A stretch of DNA of 64,000 nt from Coccinella septempunctata (Eukaryota; Arthropoda; Insecta; Coleoptera; Coccinellidae), in NCBI RefSeq assembly GCF_907165205.1, contig NC_058196.1:10768501-10832500 (forward strand). Direction: 5' to 3'. Below the pieces are notes generated by a model. The model was not told where the DNA came from. It was given only the letters and a program-made list of their open reading frames with translations, and did not search any database. Position 1 is the first letter of the stretch. The number at the start of each line of letters is the position of its first letter. This document shows positions 11,171 to 23,242 of this stretch, one piece after another. The position numbers and the translations under genes are program-made.

Positions 11171-12514
11171 TCATACATTAAGAGGCACCAACCTTGCAAG
11201 CACTCTAGTGTACTGACCGGTTGCAGTTTTTACAGACGCAATTCGAACAACGCCATTAGGCCCTTTGTATAATTCTGTTATACGACCGATAGGCCAAGTG
11301 GCCGGATTAGAATTAACGCCTTTTATGAGAACTAAATCTCCTAGAGAGGGGGAAATGTTTTCTTGTTGCCACTTATTTCGCTGAATCAAAGTGTGCAAAT
11401 ATTCATCAGACAACTTTTTCCAAAATTGTTTGAATAGCTTTAGATGTTGTTCCCATCGTTTGATGGGTGTTTTAACGTCGATATAATTCGATTCGGGAAC
11501 GGTTAACAATGGGGTACCTATTAAAAAATGCCCAGGTGTAAGAAAGTCCGCAGATTCAGAAGGATCCTACGATAGGGGGCAAATTGGGCGACTGTTCAGT
11601 ACCGCTTCGATACGAGTAAAGAGTGTTGCGGGCTCTTCGAACGTACAAGCTTTTGTATGTAATACTCGTAGTAGAAGTCGCTAGGCCGATTTGACAACGG
11701 CCACCCATAAACCGCCGAAATGGGGAGCGTATGGAGGAATGAACTTCCATTTGATGGATCTCAAAGAAAGATTGTCGCATATATCGACATTGTTTTCGTT
11801 CAAAGAATGTGAAACCTCTTGAAGATGTCGCGAAGCTCCCACAAAATTGCGACTGTTGTCAGACCATATTTCTTGTGGTAAACCCCTTCTGGAAATGAAT
11901 CTGTCCAGTGTTGATAAAAATGCTTTTACAGTAAGGGATGAGACCAGTTCCAAGTGAACTGCTCTGGTGGAAAAACAGATAAACAAGGCAAGATAGGCCT
12001 TTAACATCGTTGGCTTTCGAGAGTTGTTAGATCTATATGAAAAGGGACCGGCAAAATCGACACCAACCGTGCTAAAAGGACGCGAAATGTTAACCCTAAG
12101 CGAAGGTAAGGGAGCCATTTGAGGTTGATATGCAACACCTCGAAATCTAGTGCAAGTCATGCATTTCCCAATGCATTCACGAACCAGACCTCTGAGAGAC
12201 AGGATCCAATAACTCTGTCGAATTAAGCTCATGGTCATATTAGGACCAGAGTGAAGCGAAATTAATTGAAAATGGTGACACAGGAAACGAGACAAAACAC
12301 ACTTTTTAGGAAGCATAATAGGATGCTTAGAATCGTGCGACAAACAGGAAAAATGCAGTCTACCGCCCACCCTGATGAAACCCGCAGAATCAATATAGGG
12401 ATTCAACTGTCGCAAAGGTCTCTCAATAGTCCTTTTATGCTGTAAATTCTGCACTAATTGATCAAAGTGATGATGTTGTGTAATGATAATGATGTCTTGA
12501 AGAGATTTCTCCAA
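11171..12514 (-). pseudogene. BEL-1 integrase with DUF5641 tail
   Basis: 12514-11681 carries a zinc-binding region with CMTCTRFRG, then a catalytic core with D in VGVDFAGP and D in IWSDNSRNF. A frameshift lies between 11780 and 11681; the FGGLW block that precedes the catalytic glutamate falls just before the shift. 11509-11171 is the DUF5641-type C-terminus found in Pao-like integrases (TWPIGRI...RVLARLVPL). Inserts the element cDNA when functional; here broken. Confidence 0.85.
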
Positions 12515-12724
12515 CTCATCATGTGAAAGTGGACCGGAGAACCGCGGCTCCAGTTTAATTTTAGAAAGACAATTAAAAGCGAATCATCTCATTCTGTTTA
12601 AACTTGAAAAACACTCGAAAGTGGATTCACCTGAGGCTTACCTGCAACTGCTACATTGACTGTAATCTTCATCTCGGGAAGCGAACAAGATTCTATACCA
12701 GAACTTGAGAAAGGAGGAGGCCAG

Positions 12725-13140
12725 TCAGATACCGGTGCCGACAAGAATTTCGGACCACAAAAAAAAAAAATTTTGGACTTCTGGATTCATGAATTGTTCA
12801 GGGTTCAGACCACGCGAAGGCAAATCGGCTGGGTTTGACTCAGTTGGTACATGATACCAGGTATCGTTCGGAGCGCAATCGTGTATTGCGACGATACGAT
12901 TTGCAACGAACGTTTTGAGTCGATGAGGTGGGGTCGTTAACCATGAAAGGACGACTTGAGAGTCCGAGAATAAGCGAACCTCCAAAATTGCAACCGGAAA
13001 TTCATTTTTCAAAATCGTCCGAACCGATTTCGCTAACAAAACTGCCGCAGATAATTCCAATCGAGGTATCGAGAGGGTTTTGAGGGGAGCCACTTTTGTT
13101 TTAGCAGCCCACAGATGGGAGGAAAAACTATTATCAAAGG
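12725..13140 (-). pseudogene. BEL-1 RNase H, C-terminal part
   Basis: Contains the Pao RNase H landmarks KTLSIPRLEL, FSDSQVVLSWL and the NPADLPSRG block. The N-terminal part is at 14984 and above; the two were one exon-free frame before a solo LTR inserted. The A-rich run at 12759-12769 (a T run in coding sense) is an added low-complexity stretch within the coding frame. Confidence 0.85.
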
Positions 13141-14983
13141 TGTTAAAAATTCAGCCCCTTCTCAACGACGCCACTGGCAGTTCTCAAGGATGTTCCACTA
13201 GACAGCATCGACGGCGCAGCCCCCTCTACAAGATGTCAAATGTCGAGTTTCCGCTGAAGCCATTTTTAATTCATTCTCTTTGTTAGCTCTGTAGTAGTAA
13301 CGTCTCTTAGCTTTCATAGTGCTTTTCTAACACCTCATTTTTCACGCTCACCTCTTCTAGTTATTAATTTTCAAGTCATCTCGCATCAATCCTGGTGCTA
13401 AATTGTTCATCTCTTGTGGTAAAGTACTCTCAGAATGCTCAACATCATACATTACACCATTTTCATGATAATTTCATTATACTGAAATTAGTCCACGTGC
13501 AAGAGATTCAGAATCTAGAAATAGATTCCGAATCCTTGCGAGCACTGCTCAATTGACATGTCTACTCAACTCAAATCGAACTATTGTCTTCTCAGAACTA
13601 TATATTTTATTATATTTCATAATTTATATAGATTTTCAGACTTCTCTAGATCCTCTCACATGAAAATGGGTATGTAGCACCAGGATTGAAACTTCTCAAG
13701 TTCATCTTCATAGAATTGATATCTGATTCATTGTCATCTCGTAATATTCTTTATTATTAGAATCAGTTTTATCATTTTTATAACAACTCTTATGATCACC
13801 TCTTATACATATGACTAATTCATTGGTGCTGAGTTTCAGATGAATGAATCCTCATATTCTCCAGGGTGGACCCTGGATGTAGCTGTTTTCTTCAGAACAG
13901 GATGTGAACACCTCAAGTTTCGTTAAACGATCAATGATACTGCTCGATACACCTCGACTTAGGCTCCACCCTGGAAAGTCTGCTCGAACACTCGTGTCTA
14001 CTCATTTGGTATGGTCTACTCTTTATAATATGTACTCTCATTGTTTCTCTTCTATATTCATTCATCGGACTCAACATGCATGTTAGTTTTCTCAGCCTTC
14101 AGCACATCTCAAAATCTACGATTAGAGATTTATTCAACTCAGTACTCTCATGACTTCTCTTAATTTATCAATTGTTTCTTCTATTTTTCTGATGAACGTT
14201 CTAATCGTGCTTACTTGTAAGCAGTTCGTCTCTGTAAATGCTGAATACATTGATAGATTTTTGCTCTCTTCAAGATCATCTCAATGTATATAAATTATAC
14301 TATGTTCTTCTCATATTAATTATGATTGTCCTTTTCATTTAATTAATTATTATTGAACTCCTCATTTACTTAGAATTTATTGCCCTTGTCGTATTATTTT
14401 TAATATTCTAGTGCTTCTCAAATTCATTAATTCTGTGCTTCTCATTTAACTTGTGCTACTCTTGTTCTGCTCATACTTACATTAACATTATTGATCAACT
14501 CAAATATAATGTATCGATTTCTCGTTGATGATCAGACTTAGACATTGCAGTTTCACCTCGGGCCTATTTCTCTGTACTCTCGCGTCTTCTCTTTAAAATT
14601 CAGTATTCTAACCTTCGCGTTTTCTGATAGAAAAAGGAGGCTCTCGCAATCAATTTTCAATTGATTGCCCTATCACTGTGTAACCGTTGTGTTGATATTG
14701 AATTTATTGAACTCCTCAGTGTCTAAGTCTGACATCAAGTGACTTCTCATTTGAACTGCTCTGGACCATCTCTTGTTTTTAATTGAATATTGTCTCTCTG
14801 AGTTTATAGATGTTGTTAATATTAGTTGCTTTTTACTGTAATAGCTTCATGCAGGTGACATATTCATTTTATGGTTGTGAATGATTCTTAATAAATGTTT
14901 TTATACCATCTCCAACTCAATTATCTTTTAATACAGTCCACTACTCTTTAATTAAAAATCATAACACCCTAGATTTTTTAACA
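13141..14983 (+). repeat. 1843-bp solo LTR inside BEL-1
   Basis: Begins TGTTAAAAAT and ends TTTTTTAACA, giving the TG...CA ends of an LTR with a 9-base inverted repeat. It is flanked by the 5-bp direct repeat AAAGG (13136-13140 and 14984-14988). The BEL-1 reading frame is continuous if LTR plus one AAAGG is removed, so the boundaries are secure. An AATAAA at about 14890 suggests plus orientation. No protein coding. The interior is T-rich and peppered with CTC triplets. A 5-bp duplication fits BEL, Copia or some Gypsy families; no full copy is in the window. Confidence 0.85.
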
Positions 14984-16219
14984 AAAGGAAACTGCAACAT
15001 AAACAAGAGCTGCGTAGACCTTTTCAGAAGCATCGCAGAATCCCGCCAATATGATGCGACTTTCGGGTGCAGAAATTACATAACGAGGAATCCTTACACT
15101 TTTAATCAAATCAATATGACTTACAATTTTTGACCAATCGTCAGAGCACGAAGCCGATAGGGACTCATCCCATCCCAGCTTTTCAGACCATAATTTGTGC
15201 ATCAAGATTTTCATAAGAACAACGATAGGAGACAAAAAACCTACCGGATCAAAGATACGAGTGATGTATGAAAGTATAAATCTTTCACTCAGTACATTAT
15301 CGAACTCATCCACGCTGAAACCGAAACAATCCGTCATTGGAATCCAGTTCAATCCCAGGATTTTGAGGTTCAGGGAATCATCGCTGAAACTCAGTTTAGA
15401 TTCGATATAGGCAGAAGGTAGGTCGCTCAAAATATAAGGACAATTACTAGAAAACTTCTTCAGAGGGAATCCGCCCCTCTTCAACAGTTCTTGTAGTTCG
15501 TTACGCAATTCAATCGCTTGTTGAACATCGAATGCACCAGTGATGATGTCATCGACGTATATGTCGTTATCGAGCACTTTGGAAGCTCTAGGAAAATCTT
15601 TACCGTCATCACATACTAGTTGCTTCAGAACTAGTGTAGCCAAAAAGGCTGAAGGCTTCATACCATAAGTGACGGTGTTCAATTCAAACTCGATTACAGG
15701 TTAGTTAGGAGATGGACGCCAATAAATATGTTGATATTTGCGATCGGAAGGGCACACTAGAATCTGCCTATACATTTTCTCAATATCCGCACAAATAGCT
15801 ATGGGGTACATTCTAAACGATAAAATTATCAGAATGTCCTTCTGTAATTTTGGGCCATTCAGTAGCCGATCATTTAATGATGAACCCGATGCATCCAAAT
15901 CAGATGCATTGAAAACAACCCGAAGTTTCGTGGTCGAGCTAGATTCCTTACGAACAACATGATGTGGTATTACATATTTATTGGAAACTTGAGTATGTGA
16001 CATGTGATTTAATTTCAAATATTCTAACATAAGATCGTTGTATGAAATGAAGGAATCTTTATTTTTCATGAAACGATTCTCGAGTGACAAATACGATTTT
16101 AATGATCTATTTGAATTATGCGAAAGCTCAGGAGGGGATTCCTCCAACTTGAATGGAAGAGCTACCCTGTATCTACCACTTTCATCACGTGAATGAGTAG
16201 ATAAAAAGTGTTTTTCCAC
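14984..16219 (-). pseudogene. BEL-1 reverse transcriptase
   Basis: 16219-15701 gives the fingers region (KLRVVFNASDLDASG, then IEKMYRQI) and 15682-14984 the palm with TVTYGMKPSAF and YVDD (IYVDDIITG), followed by the connection leading into RNase H (GFCDASE). A stop and frameshift lie at 15683-15700. YVDD is the variant common in Pao RTs. Confidence 0.85.
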
Positions 16220-16616
16220 GTATTCATCGACGGGATCAAAAACAGAAGCATCTGGTATTTCCTCCAGTGTCCAAAATCTTTGTAACTGATCACTGATTGT
16301 GTCAGATTGAGTGAAAAGAATTGATTTACTCAGAGAGAAAAATTCTTCTATGGGTTCGATGATTGTCCAACCGAAAAAAGTATTTACGGCCGTTGGATAT
16401 CTAGAAGATGAAATTCAACCGTCCCGATCGAAAACAAGAGAATAGGTATCCGAACCTAACAAAATTTCAATCGGTTGAGTAACATGAAAGGTTTCATCAG
16501 CTAAATTTAAATGTTGAAAATATTCAATGATCACTTGTGGCACGGAAGAAGAAGAAATTTTATTTGTAATTGTTGTAAGTATGATAGCATGAACTTGAAG
16601 GAATTTTGATCCAGTC
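16220..16616 (-). pseudogene. BEL-1 protease C-terminal part and RT linker
   Basis: Reading from 16616 downwards, the frame continues the aspartic protease whose first part ends at 27492 (NLADE, then EILLGSD, a conserved DUF1758-type block). It leads to the linker before RT. One stop or frameshift lies near 16400. Confidence 0.7.
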
Positions 16617-16852
16617 TGTTAAGGATCAATAATTATTATATTCGCATCCACAGATCCGTCCCTGTAAAAATGCATTTATTTTATATTTCCATCACGCATG
16701 CAGCAAAAGAATCTCGACTTTGACAACGAATAAATATCATTGTTAATTAAAAAGTCTTTCTTCCTGCTTTCCAAGAAATTACGATCTAATAAACAACTTA
16801 TACAGTCCACTTCTCCCTGAAAATGGATAATAAATAAAGTCCATAGCTAACA
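16617..16852 (+). repeat. BEL-2 5' LTR
   Basis: 236 bp. Compared with the 3' LTR it lacks about 50 bp. The missing piece in the 3' copy is bounded by the repeated pentamer TCGAC, so the 5' copy looks like a deletion between short repeats. TGGTCCAGTCG at 16857 is the likely primer binding site; I could not assign the tRNA. Confidence 0.9.
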
Positions 16853-17629
16853 TTAGTGGTCCAGTCGTGCCGAATTTTGAATATTGCTTTGGATTCACGG
16901 AATTTTCAACGACGATTTCAAGACAGTCATATGGTCAGTTAGTCTGTTAATTAATCAACCGATCAGCGAATTAATTGGATTGGTGAGATTCACATTTTCA
17001 TCTGCTTGTTGGTTTCGTCGGAAATATCACCTAGAAACAAAGAGCCATATTCTTCACGCTGTTTTACTAATTTCCTGAGCATTAATTTACCTGATGCCCT
17101 AAGGCGAAAGGAAACATAATTTTGGAGAATTCGTCAAGAAGTTTATCTTATCATCGGCCATAAGGTAACCAACGTTCCATCACCGTTTCAGGAATTCTGT
17201 CTTTCACATTCTTAGAAGAAAATAATGCAGTGAATAACTTAATTTAAATCTTTGAATATTCACTTGTTGAAGAACTCTATATGTTTTTTTCTGCTCGTTG
17301 CTGGACATTAGAAAAAATTTGCTTCACTTGTAAAACCACATATTCCATCATTTTCATTGTTTATCTTGAATATTTACGATTGTAATGCCACATATGATTT
17401 GAATTTTCATGATAGATAGTATCTGAATTACGCTCTTATTCATCGAATATTCGAATTAGCTTGAAATTTTCTTTTGCTTGTTTCATATTTGCTTTGAAAT
17501 TTTCAACTTTCTTATAATTGCTGCAAATTGTTTGATTTTATATTGCTTTTGTTAGGCTGAGTTTTCTGGTGCTGCTTTTGCTTTGCTTTATTTGCTATTT
17601 CTGCTTTTCATATTCCTATTATCCGTTTA

Positions 17630-19240
17630 TTGAACAAAATGGCTGATTTATTGATCGAGCAACAATCTATATCTACTAGAATAGCGACACTGAGTAATTG
17701 CAAAACTCGAATGGAAAACTTAGATAAAATTTGGTTAAAGTTCGAAACAAACCATTATCAGATCTTGCGTGAAATCAGTGATGAAATTAAAAAATCCAGT
17801 TATTTCAAACAAAATGAATTCGACATTGCTGAACAATCCTACTTAGAAAGACGCTCTGAATTTCAATCCTTTCTAGACTCTCTTCCAAAGTCAACTGCAC
17901 CAGTAGTGAAATCTGAAAACGTTAAACTCGATGACTCAGAAAAATTGCCACCAATTTCTTTACCTAAGTTCAAGGGCAATTTTAATGAATGGGAATCCTT
18001 TCGAGATCTTTTTACTACGTTGGTTGTAAAAAAAACCAATATATCTAATGTCACAAAATTGCATCATTTGAAATTAAGCTTAGAGGGAGATGCAGCTCGC
18101 CTCGTCAGCAGTTTCGCGATATCTGAAGAGAACTTTGCTATTGCATGGAAAAAGTTGACAGATAGATATGAAAACAAACGTCGCCTTGTTACATCTCATT
18201 TATCCTCAATTTTTGCTATGAAAGCGATGAAGAAGGAATCTTCCTTCGAAGTTAAGAAAATAATTTCCGGCATCAGCACCCCGTTAGCAGCACTTGAGGT
18301 GCTCAAGCGTCCTGTCAACACTTGGGATGATATTTTGGTATATCATGTTGTTTCCCTATTAGATTCAGAAACGCGCAAACAATGGGAAAAACATTTAGGT
18401 AACGTTTCGAGCTCCTTGGAACCCCCAACTTTTGCTTCATTGATGACCTTTTTGGAAAATCAAGTTACTGTTCTGGAAGCATTGGAGGATAGCAATAAAA
18501 CTTTCTCCAATTCTAACCATTCTTCTCCACCTAAAAATTCAAAACCAATTTTGTTTTCTAGTACCAGAGTACATCAAGTGGTGAGTCAGTCAAATAAGTG
18601 CCTCTTGTGCAATGAGAATCACTTCTTCATGTACTGTGATAGTTATAAGAAGAAAAGCCCTAAGCAACGTAAAGAATTTGTTCTCAATCAGAAACGTTGT
18701 CTAAACTGCCTTGCTAACCATAATATTAAGAATTGCACTTCTAAGAAACGTTGTCAGATTTGTCAATTTAAACATCATTCTTCTCTTCATACTGAAAACG
18801 ATACAAATAACTCAGTTCCTACAAGCTTGCAATTGAATGATAACCACGAACATTCTGGTCCTTCTACTTCGCAATCAATAAATTGCTCCATTTCCAAAAA
18901 CATAACTATTAATCAATGTAGAGTTCCAAATACCGTCTTACTTTCTACGGCTATGGTGAGAGTCTGTTCTGATGATGATAATGTTATTATTGCTAGGGCT
19001 CTGATAGATCAGGGTTCTCAAGCTTCCTTCATTTCTGAAACTTTATATCAAAGACTCAACTTGAAGTGTCAACCAGTTAATTTGCCAATTTCGGGTGTTG
19101 GAGGAAGAAAACATTACACTTGTCGCAAATTAGTAACTTTTACTCTGAAACCTCGGTTCAACTCAGACTTTTGTTGCTCAGTTCAAGCTTTTGTTATTCC
19201 TAGAATATTTTCTTATGCACCTAATCTCGATAATAGTGGT
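17630..19240 (+). pseudogene. BEL-2 gag and start of protease
   Basis: An open frame of more than 530 codons. A coiled-coil-like N-terminus is followed by the DUF1759-type capsid region (LPPISLPKFKGNFNEWESF, residues about 105-123), then zinc knuckles around residues 324-392 (CLLCNENH, CLNCLANHNIKNC, CQICQFKHH) and the protease start with LIDQGSQASFI (D-Q-G in place of D-T-G, usual in BEL). The element's frame ends at about 19230 where a LINE tail begins; the last residues (Ser run) come from the microsatellite. I chose 17630 as the first in-frame ATG; 17639 is equally possible. Confidence 0.88.
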
Positions 19241-19337
19241 AGTAGTAGTAGTAGTAGTAATATTTATTTTCCATAAATTACATCAATTGTACAATTAATG
19301 CTAAATATGGAATTGTCAATATCAAATTGAATTGGAT

Positions 19338-22163
19338 CTATCGTCTCCTTTCTAAATATTCCTGTATTGTATAAGGTTCTAATCTAATCAGAAAATCATG
19401 TATTTTGCTTTTGAAGCTTCTGAAGTACTTCACTTGTTGTAATTCTGCTGGCAGTGCGTTGAAAACAGTTATGCAAGTGTAAAAACATCCTTTTTCATAT
19501 ATAGTTAATCGGTGTCTTGGGTATATGTAATTTTCATTTCTTAGGCTTTTTGTTTTAAGATCTTCAAATAAATCGCTGTTTTTGAACATGAAAATTAGGA
19601 GCTCATATATATAAAGTCCGCAGAGCGTCATGATATTGTTACTCCTGAAATGTCCTCTGCAGCTGCATATTCGGTTCAACCCTAGGATGGTTCTGAGGAC
19701 TCCCTTTTGTATTCTGAAAACCCTCTCGACATCTGTGCTCTGACCCCAAAAGATCACACCGTATCTGAGGACAGACTCAAATCCAGCATGGTATACATTT
19801 TTTATAGTTTTGATGTCAACGTATTTTTTTATTATTCTCATTGAATACCATGTACTATTTAGTTTTCCAGTAATCATGTCGATGTGTGATTCCCAGTTAA
19901 GATGTTCATCTAGCATAAGTCCAAGGAATTTTACTTGTTTGGCTGTTTTGATTTCCTTGTTGTCGATTGTCACTGTTGTTGGTGTTTGTTGCCTCGATCT
20001 GGATGTCTTGAAATATATAACATTGGTCTTGTCTTCATTTAAAATTAGTCCATTTCCTGCTATCCACTCTTTAATGTTTTGCATGCATCTTTCCATTAGG
20101 TCTGTCAAAAGGTTAACTTCTACCGACTTCAGCAAGATATTGGTGTCATCTGCAAAGTTCACAAGCTCACATTGAACATTTTTAATGCTTCCAGCCATAT
20201 CGTTGGTAAAAATTAGGAATAGCAATGCTCCTAGAGTACTACCTTGTACAACGCCTATTTCTTCCATTAGCATGAGTTCTGAGTTATAAATTTTCCCTTC
20301 TTTTGTTATTTCTACCTTTTGTGTCCTTCCAGTGAGGTACGATCTTATCCACTGCAGTGCCTTGCCTCTTATTCCATATTCTTCCAACTTTCTTAACAGT
20401 AATTCATGTCCCACGCTATCGTATGCTTTAGTAAGGTCTAGAAATATTCCCGTTGTGAATTCCATGTTTTCGAATCCTTCAAGTATTAGGTTAGTGAATC
20501 TGTGTACTGCTGTGACAACTGACCGGTTCTTTCTGTATGCATGTTGACTGTCTTCCAAAAATTGGTTAACTTCGAGGAATTCCATAACTCTTGTCAAGAT
20601 TACTTTCTCAAAGATTTTTGAGAAGGATGAAAGTAAGCTGATTGGTCTGTAATTTTCTACACTTTCTCTGTCTCCTTTTTTATATAACGGTTTAACCAGA
20701 GCAGTTTTTAAAGTTTGTGGGAAGATACCATAAGTAAACGAATTGTTGATTATATGAGTTAACGGTTTGCTTAACTGTTCTGCGCAGATTTTCAATATAG
20801 GCACAGGAATCTCATCCAAACCAGTGCTCCACTTGTTTTTCAGTTTGTTGATGGTTTCAATGGTTTCACTTTCTGTTACCGGGTTTAGGAATAGTGAGTT
20901 AGCTTTTTTGGATATCTTAAATTTAAACTCAACTTTATCCTTGTTACTCATTAAATTTTTTATATTTAGGATGAAGTGCTGGTTCAGTTGGTTTGCTACT
21001 TCATATGGTTTACCAGGTATATGGCAGCTTACATTTTTACCATCTCCTTTTATTTGCTTAACAACATTCCAAACAGTTCTTGCCTTGTTCTGCGACTTGG
21101 AAATCTGATCATTATACATTTTTTTCCTGAAATCAGTTAAGAGTTGGTCATAATATTTTTTAGTGCGTTGATATTCTTGTGAGAATTTTGGATCCATTGT
21201 TTTCAACATGAATAGTGTGTCTAATCGATTTTTAACTTCGGTTATTTCCGGAGAATTGTATTTGATTCTTTTGGATTTCTTTTTCGACTTGATTTTCCTG
21301 AAACAATGGTTGAATATAGGTTTAAATGTGTTCATGAAACATTGAAACTGTTCGTCGACTTTTGAGTTTTCAACATCATATAGAGAGTTCCAATCTTCTT
21401 GTGTGATGATTTCGATAAATTCCCTTTTGTTCTTTTCTGAATAATCCCTGTAATAACTTTGATGATTGTTTTCTGTTAGTTTGCTGTTGAAGCTTAATTT
21501 TTGTCCGAAATGATCTGCCATGTGGTGGTTAAATACTTCTGAGTGGTAGCATTCCACGTTGGTGAATATGTTGTCAATGCATGTCCGTGATGTATGTGTG
21601 ACCCTTGTGTAATCGTGAACAGTTCTTTCTAAGTTGTAGGATTTAAAAAGGTTCAACACTTCGGTAGAGTTCTGTGACCTTACTGAGAAATCTATATTGA
21701 AATCTCCTGTTACCATAACAAATCGGTTTTGTGCATTCAGAATGTTTAAGGACTTGTCGAGAGTCACAAGGAATTCTTTTATATCGGTACCTGGCACACG
21801 GTACAAACACACAACTGGGTAGCATTTTCCTGCCAACTTAAATGCAATTGCTGTCAGTTCACATTCATACATCCTGGACAGGGATGTTACTTCATGGACT
21901 TCTTTTGTTTTTATGTCTTCCTTACTGAAAATTGCAACACCTCCGTGCTTGTCTTCTGGTCGGCAGAATGATGATGTTAGTTTGTAACCAGATATTCGAT
22001 GACTAATTAGTTGTTCTTTAGTCTTCCAGTGTTCTGAAACACATAGGACTGCACAATGTGGATTTTCATTCAAAAGGATGTTGATTCTATCAACTGAATT
22101 TCCAATGGATTGAAGATTCTGATGAATTATACTAGTGTTAAAATGGTTGTTTCTTTGTTTCAT
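19338..22163 (-). CDS. LINE ORF2: endonuclease and reverse transcriptase
   Basis: 941 codons. The N-terminal 220 residues form an APE-type endonuclease (HQNLQS, CVSEHW, GDFNIDF, CIDNIFTN, ADHFGQ). RT follows from about residue 480 (NYRPISLLSSFSKIFEKVI, FLDLTKAYDSV, VVQGSTLGALLFLIF and the catalytic FADD). No RNase H is visible after RT. All key motifs are intact, so this copy could be recent or active. Nicks target DNA and copies its RNA there. Starts at the first methionine, 26 bases beyond the ORF1 stop. Confidence 0.92.
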   Translation of the reverse strand: MKQRNNHFNTSIIHQNLQSIGNSVDRINILLNENPHCAVLCVSEHWKTKEQLISHRISGYKLTSSFCRPEDKHGGVAIFSKEDIKTKEVHEVTSLSRMYECELTAIAFKLAGKCYPVVCLYRVPGTDIKEFLVTLDKSLNILNAQNRFVMVTGDFNIDFSVRSQNSTEVLNLFKSYNLERTVHDYTRVTHTSRTCIDNIFTNVECYHSEVFNHHMADHFGQKLSFNSKLTENNHQSYYRDYSEKNKREFIEIITQEDWNSLYDVENSKVDEQFQCFMNTFKPIFNHCFRKIKSKKKSKRIKYNSPEITEVKNRLDTLFMLKTMDPKFSQEYQRTKKYYDQLLTDFRKKMYNDQISKSQNKARTVWNVVKQIKGDGKNVSCHIPGKPYEVANQLNQHFILNIKNLMSNKDKVEFKFKISKKANSLFLNPVTESETIETINKLKNKWSTGLDEIPVPILKICAEQLSKPLTHIINNSFTYGIFPQTLKTALVKPLYKKGDRESVENYRPISLLSSFSKIFEKVILTRVMEFLEVNQFLEDSQHAYRKNRSVVTAVHRFTNLILEGFENMEFTTGIFLDLTKAYDSVGHELLLRKLEEYGIRGKALQWIRSYLTGRTQKVEITKEGKIYNSELMLMEEIGVVQGSTLGALLFLIFTNDMAGSIKNVQCELVNFADDTNILLKSVEVNLLTDLMERCMQNIKEWIAGNGLILNEDKTNVIYFKTSRSRQQTPTTVTIDNKEIKTAKQVKFLGLMLDEHLNWESHIDMITGKLNSTWYSMRIIKKYVDIKTIKNVYHAGFESVLRYGVIFWGQSTDVERVFRIQKGVLRTILGLNRICSCRGHFRSNNIMTLCGLYIYELLIFMFKNSDLFEDLKTKSLRNENYIYPRHRLTIYEKGCFYTCITVFNALPAELQQVKYFRSFKSKIHDFLIRLEPYTIQEYLERRR

Positions 22164-22189
22164 TTCTATTTTTGAGAATGTTCCTTCGT

Positions 22190-23242
22190 TTAATTTTTCA
22201 CCTCGTCTAAAAAACCGCTTCCTCGTTGATTTAGAAATTCCCTGTGTTTACCGAAATTGAACCGTTTCACTCCCACATTTCTTGGCCAGAAGTTGGTGTC
22301 ATACATTTGATCAATTTTGTCGAAAGGTGCAGTCACAACAAATCTCTTCAATTGATTTTCATCACTTGGCAATTCCTTTACTGTTATTGTATTTTTTTGA
22401 AATCCCTCCTTTTCGGTTATGTAATTAAGTATGTGTTGTTCTTCGGCTGTCCTTTTGACTCGGTAAATGTATAGCCAAATCTTTCTTTCTTCACCGGAGA
22501 ATCCGTTCGTTTTATTTTCTTCATTGACTTCTGCCGTTCCTAAGTGTTTCTTTTGTCTTCTTCTATATGTTGCCACTTTGTAACCGTCATTATTAGTGAT
22601 TGTAGTGTTATTTAGTGGATTAATCGCGATTTGTTTACTTTCTTGTGAGTTTCTGGTTGTGTTGCGTTGTTTTTGTTGAGTTGTGAGGTTTATATGTTTA
22701 CCCTGTTGTGTCACTTGTTGGATTTCCTCCTTTGGTTCGTTTGAACTAATCGCCTTTGCGCCTACTCTGTTTGCATATGAGTGACTGGATTTGTGTTGTT
22801 CCCATTCTTTATCTCTGTTTTCTTCTGTTATCTTGATTGAAGGGATTGTGGTTCCGTAATTATCAGGTTTTTCTTTCCTAACCTCCCTTAACTTTTCTTG
22901 AAGGAGTTCACTATTTAGAGTAAGTATCTTGTTTTTGTCGCGCATTTCTTCCACTAAGAGTTTCAGATAGTGAATTTCCATTTTCAATGATTGAACTTCA
23001 GTTTTATCACTCTCAACTTCACTTTCACTTTTTGCATCACAGCATTCGATTGTTTTCCCGTCGATCACTCTTACATTTTTCATTCTTTTGGTGCAGCTAT
23101 CATGGAAAATAGCGAAGCAATTTCTGCACATGCACACTTTACACGGTTTTGCACAACATTTGAAATTTTTGTCTCCACCAATTTTTGGATTAATACCCAA
23201 TTCTTCGACCTCTCTATCAGATGCGTCCGTATCTTCCGCCAT
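22190..23242 (-). CDS. LINE ORF1: zinc-finger, coiled-coil RNA-binding protein
   Basis: An N-terminal cysteine/histidine cluster resembles a PHD-type finger (CCAKPCKVC...CRNCFAIFHDSC). A coiled coil of about 45 residues follows (around residues 90-140), then a basic, Gln/Asn-rich linker and a C-terminal RRM-like region ending in FWPRNVGVKRFNFG. This is the usual ORF1 architecture in CR1-related insect LINEs. I chose the methionine at 23242 (MAEDTD); the upstream methionine at 23275 lies in BEL-2 sequence. Presumed nucleic-acid chaperone of the LINE particle. Confidence 0.8.
   Translation of the reverse strand: MAEDTDASDREVEELGINPKIGGDKNFKCCAKPCKVCMCRNCFAIFHDSCTKRMKNVRVIDGKTIECCDAKSESEVESDKTEVQSLKMEIHYLKLLVEEMRDKNKILTLNSELLQEKLREVRKEKPDNYGTTIPSIKITEENRDKEWEQHKSSHSYANRVGAKAISSNEPKEEIQQVTQQGKHINLTTQQKQRNTTRNSQESKQIAINPLNNTTITNNDGYKVATYRRRQKKHLGTAEVNEENKTNGFSGEERKIWLYIYRVKRTAEEQHILNYITEKEGFQKNTITVKELPSDENQLKRFVVTAPFDKIDQMYDTNFWPRNVGVKRFNFGKHREFLNQRGSGFLDEVKN

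Noticed and set aside
14600..14700. GC-containing stretch in the solo LTR as a separate element
   Set aside because: No inverted or direct flanks; it is within the AAAGG-bounded LTR.
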